From Sequoia sempervirens (lineage: Eukaryota > Streptophyta > Pinopsida > Cupressales > Cupressaceae): a stretch of DNA of 64,000 nucleotides. The position numbers were made by a program, and so were the translations under genes. The stretch is taken from assembly GCA_007258455.2 (NCBI GenBank), contig VDFB02321265.1:205727-269726 (forward strand), written 5' to 3'. The notes under the pieces are model-generated. The model saw only the letters and a program-made list of their open reading frames with translations, ran no database searches and was not told where the DNA came from. The stretch's first letter is position 1; the number at the start of each line of letters is the position of its first letter. Positions 1-12,608 of this stretch are shown here, piece after piece.

Positions 1-54
1 CGATTGTGAGGCAGTTCGCACCAAGACCATAGTTGTGGGTCGAGGTCAAGAAAG

Positions 55-1175
55 ATGCCTCCAAGAGTGATGCCTGGTAGGAATGGTGGTGCCAAAGGTG
101 GTCGAGGTGGAAGAAATGTTGGTGGAAGAGATGCACTGGCAGCCCTCCAAAGACAGATTGATGTGTTACAAGAGCAGTTGAGAAGAGGGTTAAACCCAAG
201 GGAGGAAAGTGAGGATGAAAGAGAGGAAGAAGGTTCAAATGTAGAAGAGGAAGAAGAAGCAATTGATCAAGACCAAATGTGGCTAATAAGGGCCATTTTC
301 AAAGATCGGGAAAAGACCAGTGCATAAGTCGATTATTAGATCTGAACCGGAAGGTGATCATTGGATCGTGAGCTAGAAATATTTTGAGTATGAAATAGAG
401 GACCTAGATCGGGTTAAGTTTGCAAGAAATGAGCTGAGAAGGGCCGTACCCGTTATTTGGTGGAAAAGGTTCTAGTTGAAATAAATTGAAGAGAAAGGAA
501 ATATCACCAATGGGATCGCATGGTAGAAGCGAAGAAAGCGATTCATACCGGTGGACTCTGAGAGTTAGATCGGAAGAAATTGCAAAGGGTTGAAGCAAGG
601 AAACCTTGAATCATGAAGAATATACTAAATATTTTCACAAGATAATCATTAGAGCAGGCCACCTGAGAGGGCCAATAGGAAGTAGCCCGATATCTTTATG
701 GGTTACGACCTAGTATTTAGGAGGAGTTAAGCCTAGTTAGAATGACCACCATTGAGGATGTGTATCAGTTTGCTCTAAAGGTGGAAGAAATTTGAACAAA
801 AGATTGATGGAAAACAAAAAGCGAGAGGTCAAAGTGGAAGAGGCGGTGGAGACCTTGGGGAAACGGAAATGATGATGAAGAAAAGTCAGATGTGAGTACC
901 GGTAAAAGCCAAGGAATGACAACTTCTACGCCCTTGGCCAGTCAACGTTGGTGATCAAAGAGGTAGAGGCGAGAGAGATGGACAAGGATTTGGAAGAGGT
1001 GGTTTCAAAGGAACATGTTTCTAGTGTGGTGAAGAAGGGCATCAAGCCTATGAATGTACACAACAACAAGGAAGGGCAGACAAAAGGCCAAAAGGTCATG
1101 GAAGGGTTGCGCATGCAGATGAGGAGGCCCAATCTAAACATTCAGATGATGCTAGAAAGGGAGAAGCCCTAGTGA
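55..1175 (+). pseudogene. gypsy gag pseudogene with CCHC zinc knuckle
   Basis: The start at 55 opens MPPRVMPGRNGG, followed by a Gly/Arg-rich stretch, a Q/L-rich helix and an acidic run (EESEDEREEEG). The first frame stops at 327. Gag continues in other frames after frameshifts. Around 1015-1056 a CX2CX4HX4C knuckle is readable (TCF, stop, CGEEGHQAYEC); the residue before the second Cys has become a stop codon. The retrotransposon gag core lies between about 340 and 780 but is heavily mutated. The second gypsy element has a similar gag start (MPPRVAP at 41740). Gag would form the particle that packages element RNA; this copy cannot make a full protein. Confidence 0.82.
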
Positions 1176-2900
1176 AGTTAGGAGGCCACATTGTTGAGGA
1201 AAGGAACGAGCAGAGGAAGAATCTGTTTTAGCACAATTGCAAGTGTGAAGGAAAATGTTGTGATGTCATTATTGATGGTGGGAACAAAAGATAATCTAGT
1301 GTTAGAGAGATGGTCACAAAGTTGAAGTGAAGAGGCACCGCATCCATGTCAGTTGCAGTTCTTGAAAGACCTGCAAAGTTTTGGTCAATGAGCAATGCCT
1401 AGTAAAGTTCAAGATTGGGAGCTACCATGATGAAGTGCTACTGTGATACTCATCCCATGGATGCATGTCACATGTTGTTGGGGCGAGTGGCGGTTTGATA
1501 GGCAAGCTATACTTGATGGCCATGCAAACACTTATTCCTTGACAAAGGATGGGGTTAGTCACAAGTTGAAACCCCTGAAGGAGACTGAAGAAAAGGTATG
1601 CAGTAGTGCTAGAATTTGTTATGTAGATGGAAGAAAAATTTTAGAAGGTATGAAGCATGAGCGTGTGTTATGCATTGATTCCTAGAGTGAGTAAGGATGA
1701 TAGTGAGAAGGTTCCAGAAGAAGTTTTTGGGATGTTGGATGAGTTTCAAGATATTGTTTCTAATAATATACCTGAGGGTTTACCACCAATAAGAAAGATC
1801 AGTCATCAGATTGACTTGATTCCTAGAGCCAGTTTTCCAAATAAGGTAGCTCATAGAATGACTCCAGAAGAAAATGGGGAGTTGAACAGACAAGACAGAG
1901 TTGTTGAAAGGGTTTAATCGGGAGAGTTTGGTCATGTGTAGTACCTGATCACTAGCACCAAGAAGGATGGGGAGTGGAGGATGCCTCTGATTCGAGAGCC
2001 ATAAACAAGATAACAATCGAAATCTGATTTCCTCCTTGAGGATGGATGATCTAATGGTACATTTGAGTGGAGCTAATTACTTCACAAAGATAGATTTGAA
2101 GAGTGGATATCACTAGATCCAGATTAGAGAAGGAGATGAATGGAAGACAACCTTTAAAACCAAGGAGGGCTTGTATGAATGGTTAGTCATGCCTTTTGGG
2201 CTAACCAATGCATTGAGCACATTTATGCGGATTATGAATGAGGTATAAAAATTTAGGAAGTTTTTTATTGTGTATTTAAGATGATATTTTGATTTCGGTA
2301 AGATGTTGGATGAGCATCGATGCATATTGAGCCTTTGAGAAGTTGAAGGCGTGATTGTCGAAGAGTGCGAGTTTTCTGAAGGGAGTTAGTGTACTTGGGG
2401 TTCACTGTCTTGGCAGAAGGTCTCAAGATGGACCCAGAGAAGGTGAAAGCTATTCTAGAATGGCCTACCCCAAGAATTGCTACTGAGGTGAGATCTTTCC
2501 ATGGTTTGGCTAGTTTTTATAGAAAGTTCATTAGAAACTTCAGTAGTATTTGTGCACCCCTGATGGAAACAATGAGAGGATGAAAAGAATTCAGAACACT
2601 AAGAACTGACAAAATTTTGAGCTGACATTGGCGGAAGGTAATATAACAACTGTTCCTAGCCCTCCCATATTTCAACAAGGTGTTTGGTGGATTATGATGC
2701 CAGTGGTTGTGCCATTGGAGCAGTGTTGAGTCAAGAAGATAAGCCCATTGCCTATTTCAGTGAAAAGTTAAATGATGCCAAGAGAAAGTATTTTGTATAT
2801 GATCGGGAATTTTATGCAATAGTTCAAGTATTAAAGAAATAGAGACATTATTTGTTTGCGAAGAATTTGTTTATATCTTGATCATGTCAGACTGTAATCT
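1176..2900 (+). pseudogene. gypsy protease, reverse transcriptase and RNase H pseudogene
   Basis: A retropepsin-like motif VIIDGG is at about 1264-1281, followed by a stop. The linker ending LTKDGVSHKLKPL (about 1540-1577) precedes the EGLPPIRKISHQIDL segment that opens gypsy RT (about 1775-1820). RT blocks follow: [17 protein letters not shown] (about 2163-2213), then the catalytic YLDD site at 2273-2286, which is broken by one extra base. [18 protein letters not shown] and [16 protein letters not shown] (2389-2560) are RT thumb/connection blocks. DYDASGCAIGAVLSQEDKP (about 2691-2745) is the RNase H start. Family identity is secure; function is lost. Confidence 0.87.
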
Positions 2901-3159
2901 AAATAATCGGGAAAATTAAATCTAATTGGTAGAGTTTTGAGTTATACTGTTTTGAAACATAGGGTAGAAGTCAAATAGGATTGCATATGCCTTAAGTAGG
3001 AGGCAGCCATTGATGAGCAAAGATGCGAGTTAAGAGTGGTTGGGTTCAATGAACTTAAGATACTCTCTGCGAGAGAGAATCACGATTCGCTTGAGAGAGG
3101 CTTGGAAACTTGCAAAGACTTGTTATAATAGATAGAACAAAGGTCCTTTGGTTTCATAG

Positions 3160-4442
3160 TCCAAAGATGGCATGTTGTTAGGGAAGTCAATTGTGTATCT
3201 GAGGAGTTCCATGATGGAGAACACGATAAAGGAGAAATATAGTGGAATGGCGAGGACATTTGGTCGGGATAAGACCATGCCATTATCGATGAGCATTATT
3301 GTTGCTCGGTTGTCACAAGATGTGAAAAGTTTGCTTCCTTCTAGGTATGTCAGATGGCTAAAGGAGTGAGCTAGAATACAGGCTTATATCAACCCTTACC
3401 TGTACCAGAGAGGCCATGGGAGGATATAAGTATGGACTTTGTTCTTGGTTTGCCAAGGACACAATGAGGGAATGATTTATTCTTTGTGGTGGTTGATATG
3501 TTTTCGAAGATGGCACGTTTCATTCCATGTCAGAAGACCCATGATGTAGTCCACATTGCTGACTTGTTCTTCAAAGAGGTGGTGAGGCTACATGGTCTTC
3601 CAAAGAGTATTGTTTCAGATTGTGACACAAAATTTGTGGGGTACTTTTGGAGGACCTTGTGGAAGAAGCTGAAGACAGAGTTGAAGTTCAATTTTGTACA
3701 CCATCCACAAACAAATGGGTAGATAGAGGTTGTTAACAGGAGTCTGGGTAACCTACTGAGATGTTTGGTAGGAGATAAACCTAAGGGATGGGACTTGATC
3801 TTACCCTAGGCAGAATTTTCTTTCTTACAACAATTTTGTCAACAGAAGCACTGGTAGATCACCATTCCAGATTGTGTATGGAGGTAGCCCCAGAACAGCT
3901 CCAGAATTGAGGAAGATGGACCAAGAGAAGAAAATAAGTGCTGAAGTCGAAGATTTTGCAGAACAAATCAAGGATATACATGAGAAGGTAAGAGAACATA
4001 TTAACAATATGAATATGCAGTATAAGGCTAAGGAAAATTAGAAGAGGAGGTATAAGGAGTTTCAGATTGGTGATGAAGTGATGGTCCACTTGAGGAAAGA
4101 AAGGTTTCCAGTGAGAACATATAACAAATTGAAGATGAAGAAGTTCGGTCCTTGTAAAATTTTGAAGAGGCATGATTCAGGGAATGCATATGAGGTAGAG
4201 TTGCCGGATGGATTCAACATTTCCCCTGTGTTCAACATTTTCAGATTTGACAAAAAGTATCGAAGGTGATGCGGAGAGTACCAATGATGGAGCAGTGTAG
4301 GTTCGGCGCCTACTTCCAGAAAAGGAGGATTGAAGAAATCCACGAATAGTTGTCATGGGAAGGAGTACGAGAGCAGTCGGTATGAAGAATATGCGGTGAA
4401 ATGGAAAGGAAGGCACGGTGAAGATTCATCACAGTTTGCCTA
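3160..4442 (+). pseudogene. gypsy integrase plus chromodomain pseudogene
   Basis: The zinc-binding region (HFGRDKT-like, about 3258-3280) is followed by the core: the segment around 3431 (MDFVLGLP) carries the first catalytic Asp, [14 protein letters not shown] is at 3489, and [12 protein letters not shown] (about 3609-3645) carries the second Asp. The Glu lies in the IEVVNRS segment after a stop at about 3721. The C-terminal part ends KKFGPCKILKRHDSGNAYEVELPD (about 4138-4209). At 4381-4440 the peptide EEYAVKWKGRHGEDS is a chromodomain core, the module that directs chromovirus integration to heterochromatin marks. A stop follows at 4441. Multiple stops break the frame. Confidence 0.87.
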
Positions 4443-4520
4443 AGGCGGTCGAGCCATTTTGGGTTTTTCCTCCACCATGTAAGACGTGATGGGGTCACTT
4501 CTCAAATTACCATGGGTGTC

Positions 4521-5215
4521 TGATGCACGAGCATCCAGTGGTGTAAGTGCAATCTTGCATCACCCAAAAATAGTTAAATTTCAAGTTTCTCAATTTTTAG
4601 ATGTTTTTACATTTTTGGATACCCTTTTAGTCATAATGAAATTCTCAATTTATGGTTTTTATTTTCTATTCCTGGGTTGAAAGATATTCACGGTTTAGTT
4701 TCCCAAATTTGCACCCTAAAATCTTACGGAATTAGATTTGAGGCACTTATAGTTCCGGACAATACAGAGCTTTCAAAATAAGTGTGCTTAGTTTCAAGCG
4801 CATTATTGACTTTGAGACCTTCAATGGATTTCTGAAATAGTTCGCGAATCGAATCGGATCAAAGAGATTGTACAGGAAGTTGGCGCACTTTCTAGAAGAT
4901 ACAATTGCAAATGTTCTTTTGAAATTTGAACTTCAAGTTGTAATTTTTGCCCAAACGCCTAAACTCAAATTTGAATGTTGTTTTGGCTCCAAACTAAAGA
5001 GAGCTCTATTTATGGGTGGGTTTCAATTTTGGGTAACTTTTTGGGGGACAAGCTCGCATATTGCGAGGGTGATTTTGTAGTTTTCTGTAACTTGCATGTG
5101 TTGTAGAACTTGGGGATTTGAGATCCTCTGCATGTAAGAAGCTCCATTTTCTGAATAATAAAATTATTCTTTTGTTTGTGGGTTATTTTCTAAGTCTCGG
5201 GCTGCGCCCTCATCA
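4521..5215 (+). repeat. 3' LTR of the first gypsy element
   Basis: It begins TGATGCACGAGCATCC and ends CTCATCA, giving TG...CA ends. The start matches the second gypsy LTR at 36123 (TGATGCAGGGGCATCC). A polyadenylation-like AATAATAAAAT is at about 5153-5163, close to the end. The LTR is about 695 bp. A polypurine tract is not obvious just before it. Confidence 0.72.
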
Positions 5216-5850
5216 ATTATATATTATTTATATATTATATTATATATACTAATATATATTATAATATTATATAAAAAATATATTAATATATTATTTATGT
5301 ATTTATATTATATTAATCTATTATATATAATATAATTAAAATATATCTAAAAAGGGTAAACAATTTGGTGTTCACTTATGATTTGGAAAAGCTTGGGTTT
5401 GTGTAACCCTTGGGCATCAATATAGTATGTTGATAGGACTGCACAAGTCATTTTGTAAGCTTATACAAATCTCTATTTTAATAAAATATGTGTAGCTTAG
5501 TTGTCCTTACCTAGCAAGAAAAATATATAATAAAAAATATATAAATATAGTATCATATATATAATATAATATTATAATTATATTATATAAAAAATATATT
5601 ATATAAAATATAAAATATAATATAAAATACATTATTACATTATATACATTACTATTAAGATACATATTAGAAATTTTATTATACAATATTTATATATTTA
5701 TATTATATTGCACATTTATATTATATATTATATAGTATTTATAATATTTATATAATATCTAATATAATATTTAGAAAATTTATATTTATATTATAAATAT
5801 ATAAGTATTAAATATTATATAATATATATAATGTAATATATTTTTTGATA
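5216..5850. repeat. TA-rich low-complexity DNA
   Basis: Two long blocks of TA/TTATA alternation (about 5216-5350 and 5520-5850) flank a short unique stretch (about 5350-5515). No coding potential, RNA gene or element end could be recognised. Confidence 0.8.
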
Positions 5851-5861
5851 AAAGAACTTGG

Positions 5862-6005
5862 TTATAAGTCCAATAATTGAATAAAATATGAAATTAGTCT
5901 TAACACCACATTGATGAATAACTCGTCATATATTCTACATCTAACATGCACCAACATATAAGTCCAAGAATTGAATAAAGTATCAAATTAGTCTTAACAC
6001 CAACA
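5862..6005. repeat. Diverged direct duplication, about 95 bp apart
   Basis: The segment AAGTCCAATAATTGAATAAA through TTAGTCTTAACACCA at about 5867-5907 recurs with few changes at about 5962-6003. It lies just beyond the LINE RNase H, so it may be part of the LINE 3' untranslated tail. Confidence 0.6.
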
Positions 6006-6279
6006 TAAGCGATTAAACCTTTACCCCATAAAGTCAAAAATTTCCCCCTTAGTGCCCTACCATCCTTCCATTCAATGAACTAGTCGAACCATCACCCCCT
6101 TCCTTCAACACAACAAGAAAATTACGTTTCTTTCCCCTTATCAGGTGGATGCACTTTGATGTCTTACTAGATTAATAGTGGGGTAGTCCTAGGAAACTCA
6201 TCCTTCCACACAAGAGCTCTGCCCTCTCCCATATCTCCTTGTGCAATGCCATGATTGGTAGCCCAATCTACAACCTTAT

Positions 6280-9200
6280 TCCCCTCCTACCTGATGTGGG
6301 AGTAAACTTAATAATCTTGAATCCCCTAGCCAAATGTTGATTTTCTTCTATTATTGTTCCTAATTTCTAATTCTGAGAGAATCCACCATTCAATATATTA
6401 ATTATTATCTTTGAATTCCCTTCAACCCAATGTTCTTGTTGCCCCTCCTTACTTGCCAAAAGACTACTTTACCATAGTTCCCTTGACTATGTATTGTTGT
6501 TGGAGTCTATACCAATATTGTTCACATAAATCTCCAAGGGTTGTCCTCTATAATCTCTAAAAATCCCTTCACCTCTTGTTGATCCTAGGTTTCTCCTAGC
6601 CACCCCATCGAAATTGATTTTTACCCAATCTCAATCCAGGTAGGACCAATAACTCTTCATCTCCTTGTTCTTTCCCTTTTTATACCTCGTTTATCGATTA
6701 GCCATCTAAATTGAGGCGAGGAATTTTCCTAGACCTCTTCTTCCTCCCTTACCTTCCAGTCCTCAGATTTATGGACCTCTGCTACTTTTAAAATACAACT
6801 CTCCACCCAATCCCAAAACATGTCCATCCCTCTCTCTTACTCCTAGAAGATCCTTCTATTATGTTTTAGCCAAAGAATCCAAACAATGATCGTAGGAGTA
6901 ATATTCTAGATGAATTTCAGCTTTGGACATTTTATATTGGGTTCCCAAAATTCTAGCATTTATTTAATATTTTGAGGAGTGAGCCAATCCACCTTCCATC
7001 TTTGCAAAAATTTGCAGCACATCTCTCTCACCACTTCTCAATGAATAAACAGATGATCATTATCCTTAGTCTTGGATCTACACATTGTGCACTTGGAAGG
7101 GCCATGGTGACCCAACCTTTGAAGCCTATCTTATGTCAACACTCTACCCTTCCAGGCAATCCACAAAAAAGAGTTGGCCTTTGGGAGGCCCGCTTTGTTC
7201 CATATCCTCCTTTCAAAAACCACTATCTTTGCATTATTGAGGCAAAAGAGATAATTATAAGATGAATTGGTTGCTATCCTACCAACATTATTGCTCTATC
7301 ATGTACCCTTTTATCCTCCTTGTCAGATATCAACCACCTTACTAGTTTTCTTTTAACCTCCTTCCATAATTTTTTCAAGTCTTCTTGAAGACCCACTAGG
7401 TTGCACCATTCTCTCTTCCCCTCCTACATTATTGCATAATCTTTAGCCCACCATCCTACCATAGGTTCCATGACATACATTAGTGGCCTCAAATTTTGAT
7501 GATCCTTTAAAGCATGACCCTCGATCCATTTTCCCCTCCAAAATTTAATCCTATCCCCTCTTCCCATTCTCCAAATTTGATCTAGTTTGATTTTAAAACA
7601 ACAGATCCTTAAAAATTCCAAATGTTTGATCCCATTAGGAGAGAGCTAGAGTTGTTGAGAAAATTATCCACCTCACCCTAGAGATACTTGGCTTGCAACA
7701 CCCTGCTCCATAACCTATCCTTTTCCTCATATGTCCTCCACACCAGTTTCAATCCTAAGGCAATGTCCATATGCTTTAGGCTTTTGAGCCCAACTACCCC
7801 ATCTTTCATTGGAAAACACACAACATCCCATTTAATCAAGTTATACTTGAAGGCCTCCTTTGAACCCCTCCAAAAAAATTCTCTACATGCTTTACAACTT
7901 TTCCACCTTGCAAGACATTTGGAAGGTGAACATTGTGTATATCGAGACCAAAGCAAGGGAGCCCTTTATGAGATTGATCCTACCAACCAATCATAACCAT
8001 TTCCCTTTCCATTGGACCAACTTGTTTTGAACCCTATCGAATACCTTGACCTATTCAACTACATATGTATGACTATCCATAAGAGGCATGCCCAAGTAAC
8101 TGCTAGGTAAATAGTCAACCTCAAACCCTAATAAATTATTTGGATTTCCAAAGAATTAGCACACAGTTATTTTAAAAGGAAGACTTTAGACTTACTAATA
8201 TTTACTTTCTATCCAACAACCATCTCATAATTTTGAAGTATCCTTTTGAATTTTAAAGCCACCCTCACTAAGGATTCTCTAAACAGAAGGGTGTCATCTA
8301 CAAACTAAAAATGTGTCATATTAGGGACCCCACAAGAAAGCTTCAAACCCTTCAATTGTCCCTCCTCCATTGACCTCTTAATTTCCCCTCCTAAAACATT
8401 ATCAATAATAAGAAATAGGAAGGGTGAGAGTGGGTCACCTTGTCACAACCCCCTACATGTAGAGAAAAAGTTAGTTGCCACCCCACTAATCAAAATAGAA
8501 AAGGAAACAATAGAAATACAATTGTGCATCCAACAACACCACTCCTCAAAAAACCACAATTTCCTCATAGATTTAATAAAAAAAATCCCAAGATATCCTT
8601 TCATATGCCTTATTTATGTCTAATTTCATGATCATCCCCTCCTTTTTACCTATCATTGTTGAGTGAATTATCTCATGAGCCATAATGATCCCATCAATAA
8701 TTTGTCTATTTTTTAGGAAGTCACTTTGCTCATCAAATATAATTCCCTCCAAGTATTACTTTAGCCTCATGGCCATAGCCTTAGTGACAATTTTATATAT
8801 TCCATTATACAACACTATTAGATGAAAATCATCAAATAATTTAGGGTTCTTAGTTTTTGGGATTAATTCCAAAAAATTAGTATTTCATTCTTTCATTATC
8901 CTTTTCTTACTCCTACATTCCTCTGATGCCTCCCATGCATCTTTACCTACTATACCCCATAATTTTTAGAAAAATCCATCTTGAAAATGATCTAACCTAG
9001 GAGCTTTTTTAGCTCCAAGAGAGAAAACTTAGTTTTTAATTTCCTCCATAGAGAAGGGATCCATTAGATCTTCATTTATTGTCTTATTGACCAACAAAGG
9101 AATGAAGACAATCGTTTCTTCCTATGATTAAGCATTATTGTTGGTGTCCTCACTAAGTAACTCCTTCAAATACCTTACACTTTCTTTTCTAATTGCCCTA

Positions 9201-9824
9201 ACATCTTATATCTTAGTGCCATTTGGGAGTTAGAGCTTAAGAATCTTATTAAATTATCTTCTAATATTGGTAGCCAAATGGAAAAAATTTGTATTCTTGT
9301 CCCCTTCCTTAAGCCATTTAACTCTTGACTTTTGTTGCCAAAATATTTCTTCCATCCTAATAATTCTATCATGGATCTCCATAATATCCTTCTCTTTCTC
9401 TCTTACTTCCATTGTCATTCCTCCAATTTCTAGCTCCTCCTCAATATTTTTCAACTCCTCTTCTAATTTTCTTTTATTCTCAAAAATATCTCTTGTCACC
9501 TCTTTATTCCATGCTTTGGCCAAAATTTTTATTTCCCTTAATTTCTTGTAGCTTACAAATCTTGTATTACCTCTCCCCTCCATCCTCCACCCTTTTTCTA
9601 GTGCCCCCTAAAAATTTGGGCGTTCATATACCAAAATGCCTCTATTTTGAGCAGTGTGCTTTTAGGTATTTGGATCAGATTGACACACAATACAATGGGC
9701 CAATGATTAGAACCACTAAAATTTATGACCTCTAATAAAAAACTATCTTGCAAGAGAAGATAGTTTAAGCTCACAATAAATCAGTCCAATCTACAAAGGA
9801 TGCAGTCCTCTCCCACCCTCCTAT
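6280..9824 (-). pseudogene. LINE ORF2: RT, zinc-binding region and RNase H (broken)
   Basis: Reading leftward from 9824: the endonuclease C-terminus (SNHWPIVL-like, about 9690-9715); a coiled-coil spacer (9583-9254, with WLKEGDKNTNFFHLATN typical of plant LINEs); then RT. The catalytic block FVDDTLLF is at about 8290-8315 with a stop codon just before it. The post-RT zinc-binding region includes FFWRG and WDVVCFPMKDGVVGLKSL (about 7780-7880). The C-terminus carries an RNase H start, VKINFDGVARRNLGSTRGEG (about 6555-6630). RT copies LINE RNA at a nicked target; RNase H at this position is a plant L1 feature. Frameshifts and stops throughout show it is inactive. Confidence 0.85.
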
Positions 9825-11053
9825 TGTTGGAAATAGGATGTCATTTAATTACAATCCTAAACATTATTTATTTCATGTATCTCCTAAGTCCTTGGAATGT
9901 GTTCATCAACACTAGGATTAGGAAGAGATTAATATTTGATGAAATAATCATGTTAATTGGCATTTGTAATTAATTCTAAATGTTAGTAGATGTGAGGGTG
10001 TCCATTATGAGTTCCTAAATAATAGGGGCACATGGGGTGCCCACATGGTAGGTGACACTCACCTTGAGTTCAGTTAACTATTCATAGTAAGAGATAACAC
10101 TTCTAAATGCATGTAAAGATCCTAGGAGTTAGGGTTTGATGTTTGCATGCATGAAGTTCAATTCAATTCAGTTCATATCAGTTCAGTTCAATTCAGAATC
10201 AGTTTAGTTCAATTCAGTTTAATTGAATGCTAGTTAACTTCAGTTAACTTGGAATGCATGGCTAATGACTTGAGTTGCATGACAAATAATAGGGACTACC
10301 TTCAGTTAACAGGGGATGTCCATTCTTGCATGAATGGTGTTGAGAAATGTTTTAGTTAACAAGAAATGACTTGGACCCAACTTGGGTGACCAAGTTGTCT
10401 TCTTGGAATTAACTCCTTTGCATGTTGAGATATTTCAAAAGGATCAATTAAGTGGGACATCTTTTGAGTGCCTGCTTTGAGGATGAAGCCTTGAAGATAT
10501 TTACATAATAGAGGTTGAGTTGCTACTTCAGTTTGGGAAGCCCAAATGCATGGAGATGAGGATTTGACATTGTTCTTGATGACATAACTCTATTTGCATT
10601 GGATAGGCATACCTTTTAGGGATAGGGCTTGAGCATTGTAATTGTAACTCTGTTGGAGTCTACAAAGTTAATCAAAGCCTATTTATCTCAAGCAAGTTGA
10701 AGAAAGTTGGGATTAGTTTTATTGCAGGTTGTGAAGAAGTTTTGGTGAAGGCAAAAGAGGCATTCTCAAGCAAGAATTGGAGCTATTGTAATCTACTTCA
10801 GAGATTGAATAATAGATTAATTCTTGGTGGAGTTTTTCCCCAAAAGGGTTTCTCCACGGTATATGCTTGTGTAATCTTTCTAATATCCTGTCTACTTCTT
10901 CTATCAACTTCTGTCTACATTCTACAAATAGTAAAATGGATTAATCAAATAATAACCCACAAAGAATCTGTAACAAAGGAAAAATCATATTTAGATCAGT
11001 AATATTAAAGTTTTACAAAGTATTAAGCTAAGAAAACACATCAATTTTCAACA
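9825..11053 (+). mobile_element. Solo LTR (copia-type) inside LINE ORF2
   Basis: The sequence opens TGTTGGAAATAGG and closes TTTTCAACA. It is flanked on both sides by the exact 5-bp duplication CCTAT (9820-9824 and 11054-11058). LINE endonuclease coding stops at one edge and resumes at the other. No internal domain or second LTR is present, so it is a solo LTR left by recombination. The block TTTTTCCCCAAAAGGG then TCTCCACGGTA (about 10834-10862) is typical of copia LTRs in plus orientation. A TTCAAT/TTCAGT-rich microsatellite lies at about 10155-10250. Confidence 0.88.
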
Positions 11054-11058
11054 CCTAT

Positions 11059-11619
11059 TACTCCAAGTAAACTGCCCCTTTGGGGGAAATATTAGCTAGT
11101 ATTGAACTCTCATAGAGACTCTTGAATCCAATAGAACCCAAATTCCCTTTCTATCTACCTCCTTTATTTTCCTTAGAGAAGAGAGTGACATTGAAGTCTC
11201 CACAAGCAATCCAATTACCATCCTAGACTATATTCCTAAAAAAAATTCAAGCCTTCCCAGCAAACCATCCTTTCATTTTCATTATTTAGACCATGAACAT
11301 TAGATATGACCATCTCATAATTCCTCTAGACTTATTTGAGATTGATTGATCAAGTATTCTTCAAACATTATAGGAATCCTGTAGAAAATTTGAACTTATG
11401 TTATAATATGGCTAAACCACTAGTCGAACCATTAGCCTCAATGACCACTCCTTCCCCCAATCTCCATAACCTTGTAATAATTTCTATCATAGATGTGTTA
11501 TCTACCTTTGTCTCCTATAATAGAACCACATCCAAGCATTGAACCTCCACTAGTTATTTCACCAAAAGATGTTTCTTTGGGTTGTTTAGTTCTCTTACGT
11601 TATAACTTATTATCTTCAT
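11059..11619 (-). pseudogene. LINE ORF2 N-terminus: AP-like endonuclease (broken)
   Basis: ORF2 appears to start at 11619 with MKIISYNVRELNNPKKH, matching the WNxRGLN opening of plant LINE endonucleases. Further along come ETKVDNTS, the conserved Glu region (about 11500), SGLAIL and, at about 11170-11200, the block GNWIACGDFNVTLFS with the conserved GDFN motif. The endonuclease nicks target DNA to prime reverse transcription. Several stops are present. The frame continues past the solo LTR into 9824. Confidence 0.8.
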
Positions 11620-11639
11620 TTCTTTTGTGTTGTAGGGAG

Positions 11640-12603
11640 GTGCTTGCCTCCTTTTCTCACATAATTACTAATTGATTCATGTACCCCCTTTTCAATCACC
11701 ATCAGTGCGCTATGTTTAGCCTTACTGACCGCATCTTTCTACCCTTAGGATTGGGCCCCTCATATCCATAACCAGGTTTGATTTTCCTTATCTCATGTTG
11801 CTTCAACCACACTCCAATATTTTTCCTTGTCTTATTCTTCCTCATCTCTTCCTAAGTCAAACTATCCTCCTAGCTTTCCTAACCTCTCTTTGTCTCGGAA
11901 TGTACTCTCCTTACCACACTCATCCAATAAGGGGCTCCTACTACCCAAGTTCCACCAAACATATTTGGATAAAGTTCTCTCCTTGTACATGGTTCCCTTG
12001 TTGGAGAAGGAAACCCTTACTACGTCTTCAACCTTCAGAGGGTCCTCTCCTTGCTCTAGCCCAGTTTTTGGGGATAGATCTTGCTTTTCTCCAAAAACCT
12101 TACATAGAGTAGCTACTTATTCCTTCTATAACCTAGATGCAACCTCCTATGTCACCCCACACAAGCCCAATGCAAGAGATTTCCACCTATGGGGAGGAGA
12201 TTTTATGTTGTCTGAACCATTCCCTAAGGGAGGTCTTTTTTGGGTGTTGTCACCCTTATTTGATCCCTTCCCCCTAACCTTCACCTCACATATCTTGGTC
12301 GTATGACCTATTTCCAATAAGAGTAACATCTAATTGGAAAACATTCAAATTCTAGTTCTTTGATCCATACTCCCAACATCAAGGAAATCCTAATCACATA
12401 TTGAATTATTTTACTGAGGTCTATCTTGATACATATCCTCACATAAGTGGCTAATTCTCCCCCTATGAAGCAATGGAACTATGCACATACACACCCAAGG
12501 ACTTGCCAATCAACTTAAAAATTTCCCCTATCCATAATTCCTATGGGAGTTTGTACATCAAGATCCAAATAGGGGCTTCCTAAATCAATTTTTTGTGAGG
12601 ATC
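11640..12603 (-). pseudogene. LINE ORF1, C-terminal half with CCHC knuckle
   Basis: Just left of the LTR insertion the minus strand reads APIWILMYKLP-like then IGKSLGVYVH (about 12480-12590), the second half of the DUF4283-type domain. A zinc-knuckle segment (CYSYWK, then GHTTKICE) lies at about 12290-12335, split by a stop or frameshift. A basic tail follows (KVRGKGSNKG). ORF1 proteins bind LINE RNA. The domain's first half is at 16885-17360, beyond the inserted element. The stretch 11640-12140 has no further recognisable domain. Confidence 0.72.
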
Positions 12604-12608
12604 ACACC

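Larger units (their letters stand above)
1..5215 (+). mobile_element. Decayed Ty3/gypsy chromovirus, 5' LTR outside window
   Basis: Domains run in gypsy order on the plus strand: gag, CCHC knuckle, aspartic protease, reverse transcriptase, RNase H, integrase, chromodomain and 3' LTR. This order and the terminal chromodomain place it among chromoviruses. Coding is broken by many stops and frameshifts, so it is a dead copy. The window opens in the leader just before the gag start. That leader resembles the leader of the second gypsy element before its gag start (about 37185-37207), so the two are related. The LTR ends in CATCA, then TA-rich DNA follows. The duplication cannot be checked because the left flank is missing. 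Confidence 0.9.

Noticed and set aside
11827..12306. A 159-codon plus-strand frame
   Set aside because: It overlaps the LINE ORF1 zinc-knuckle region on the minus strand, which has recognisable motifs. The plus frame has none.
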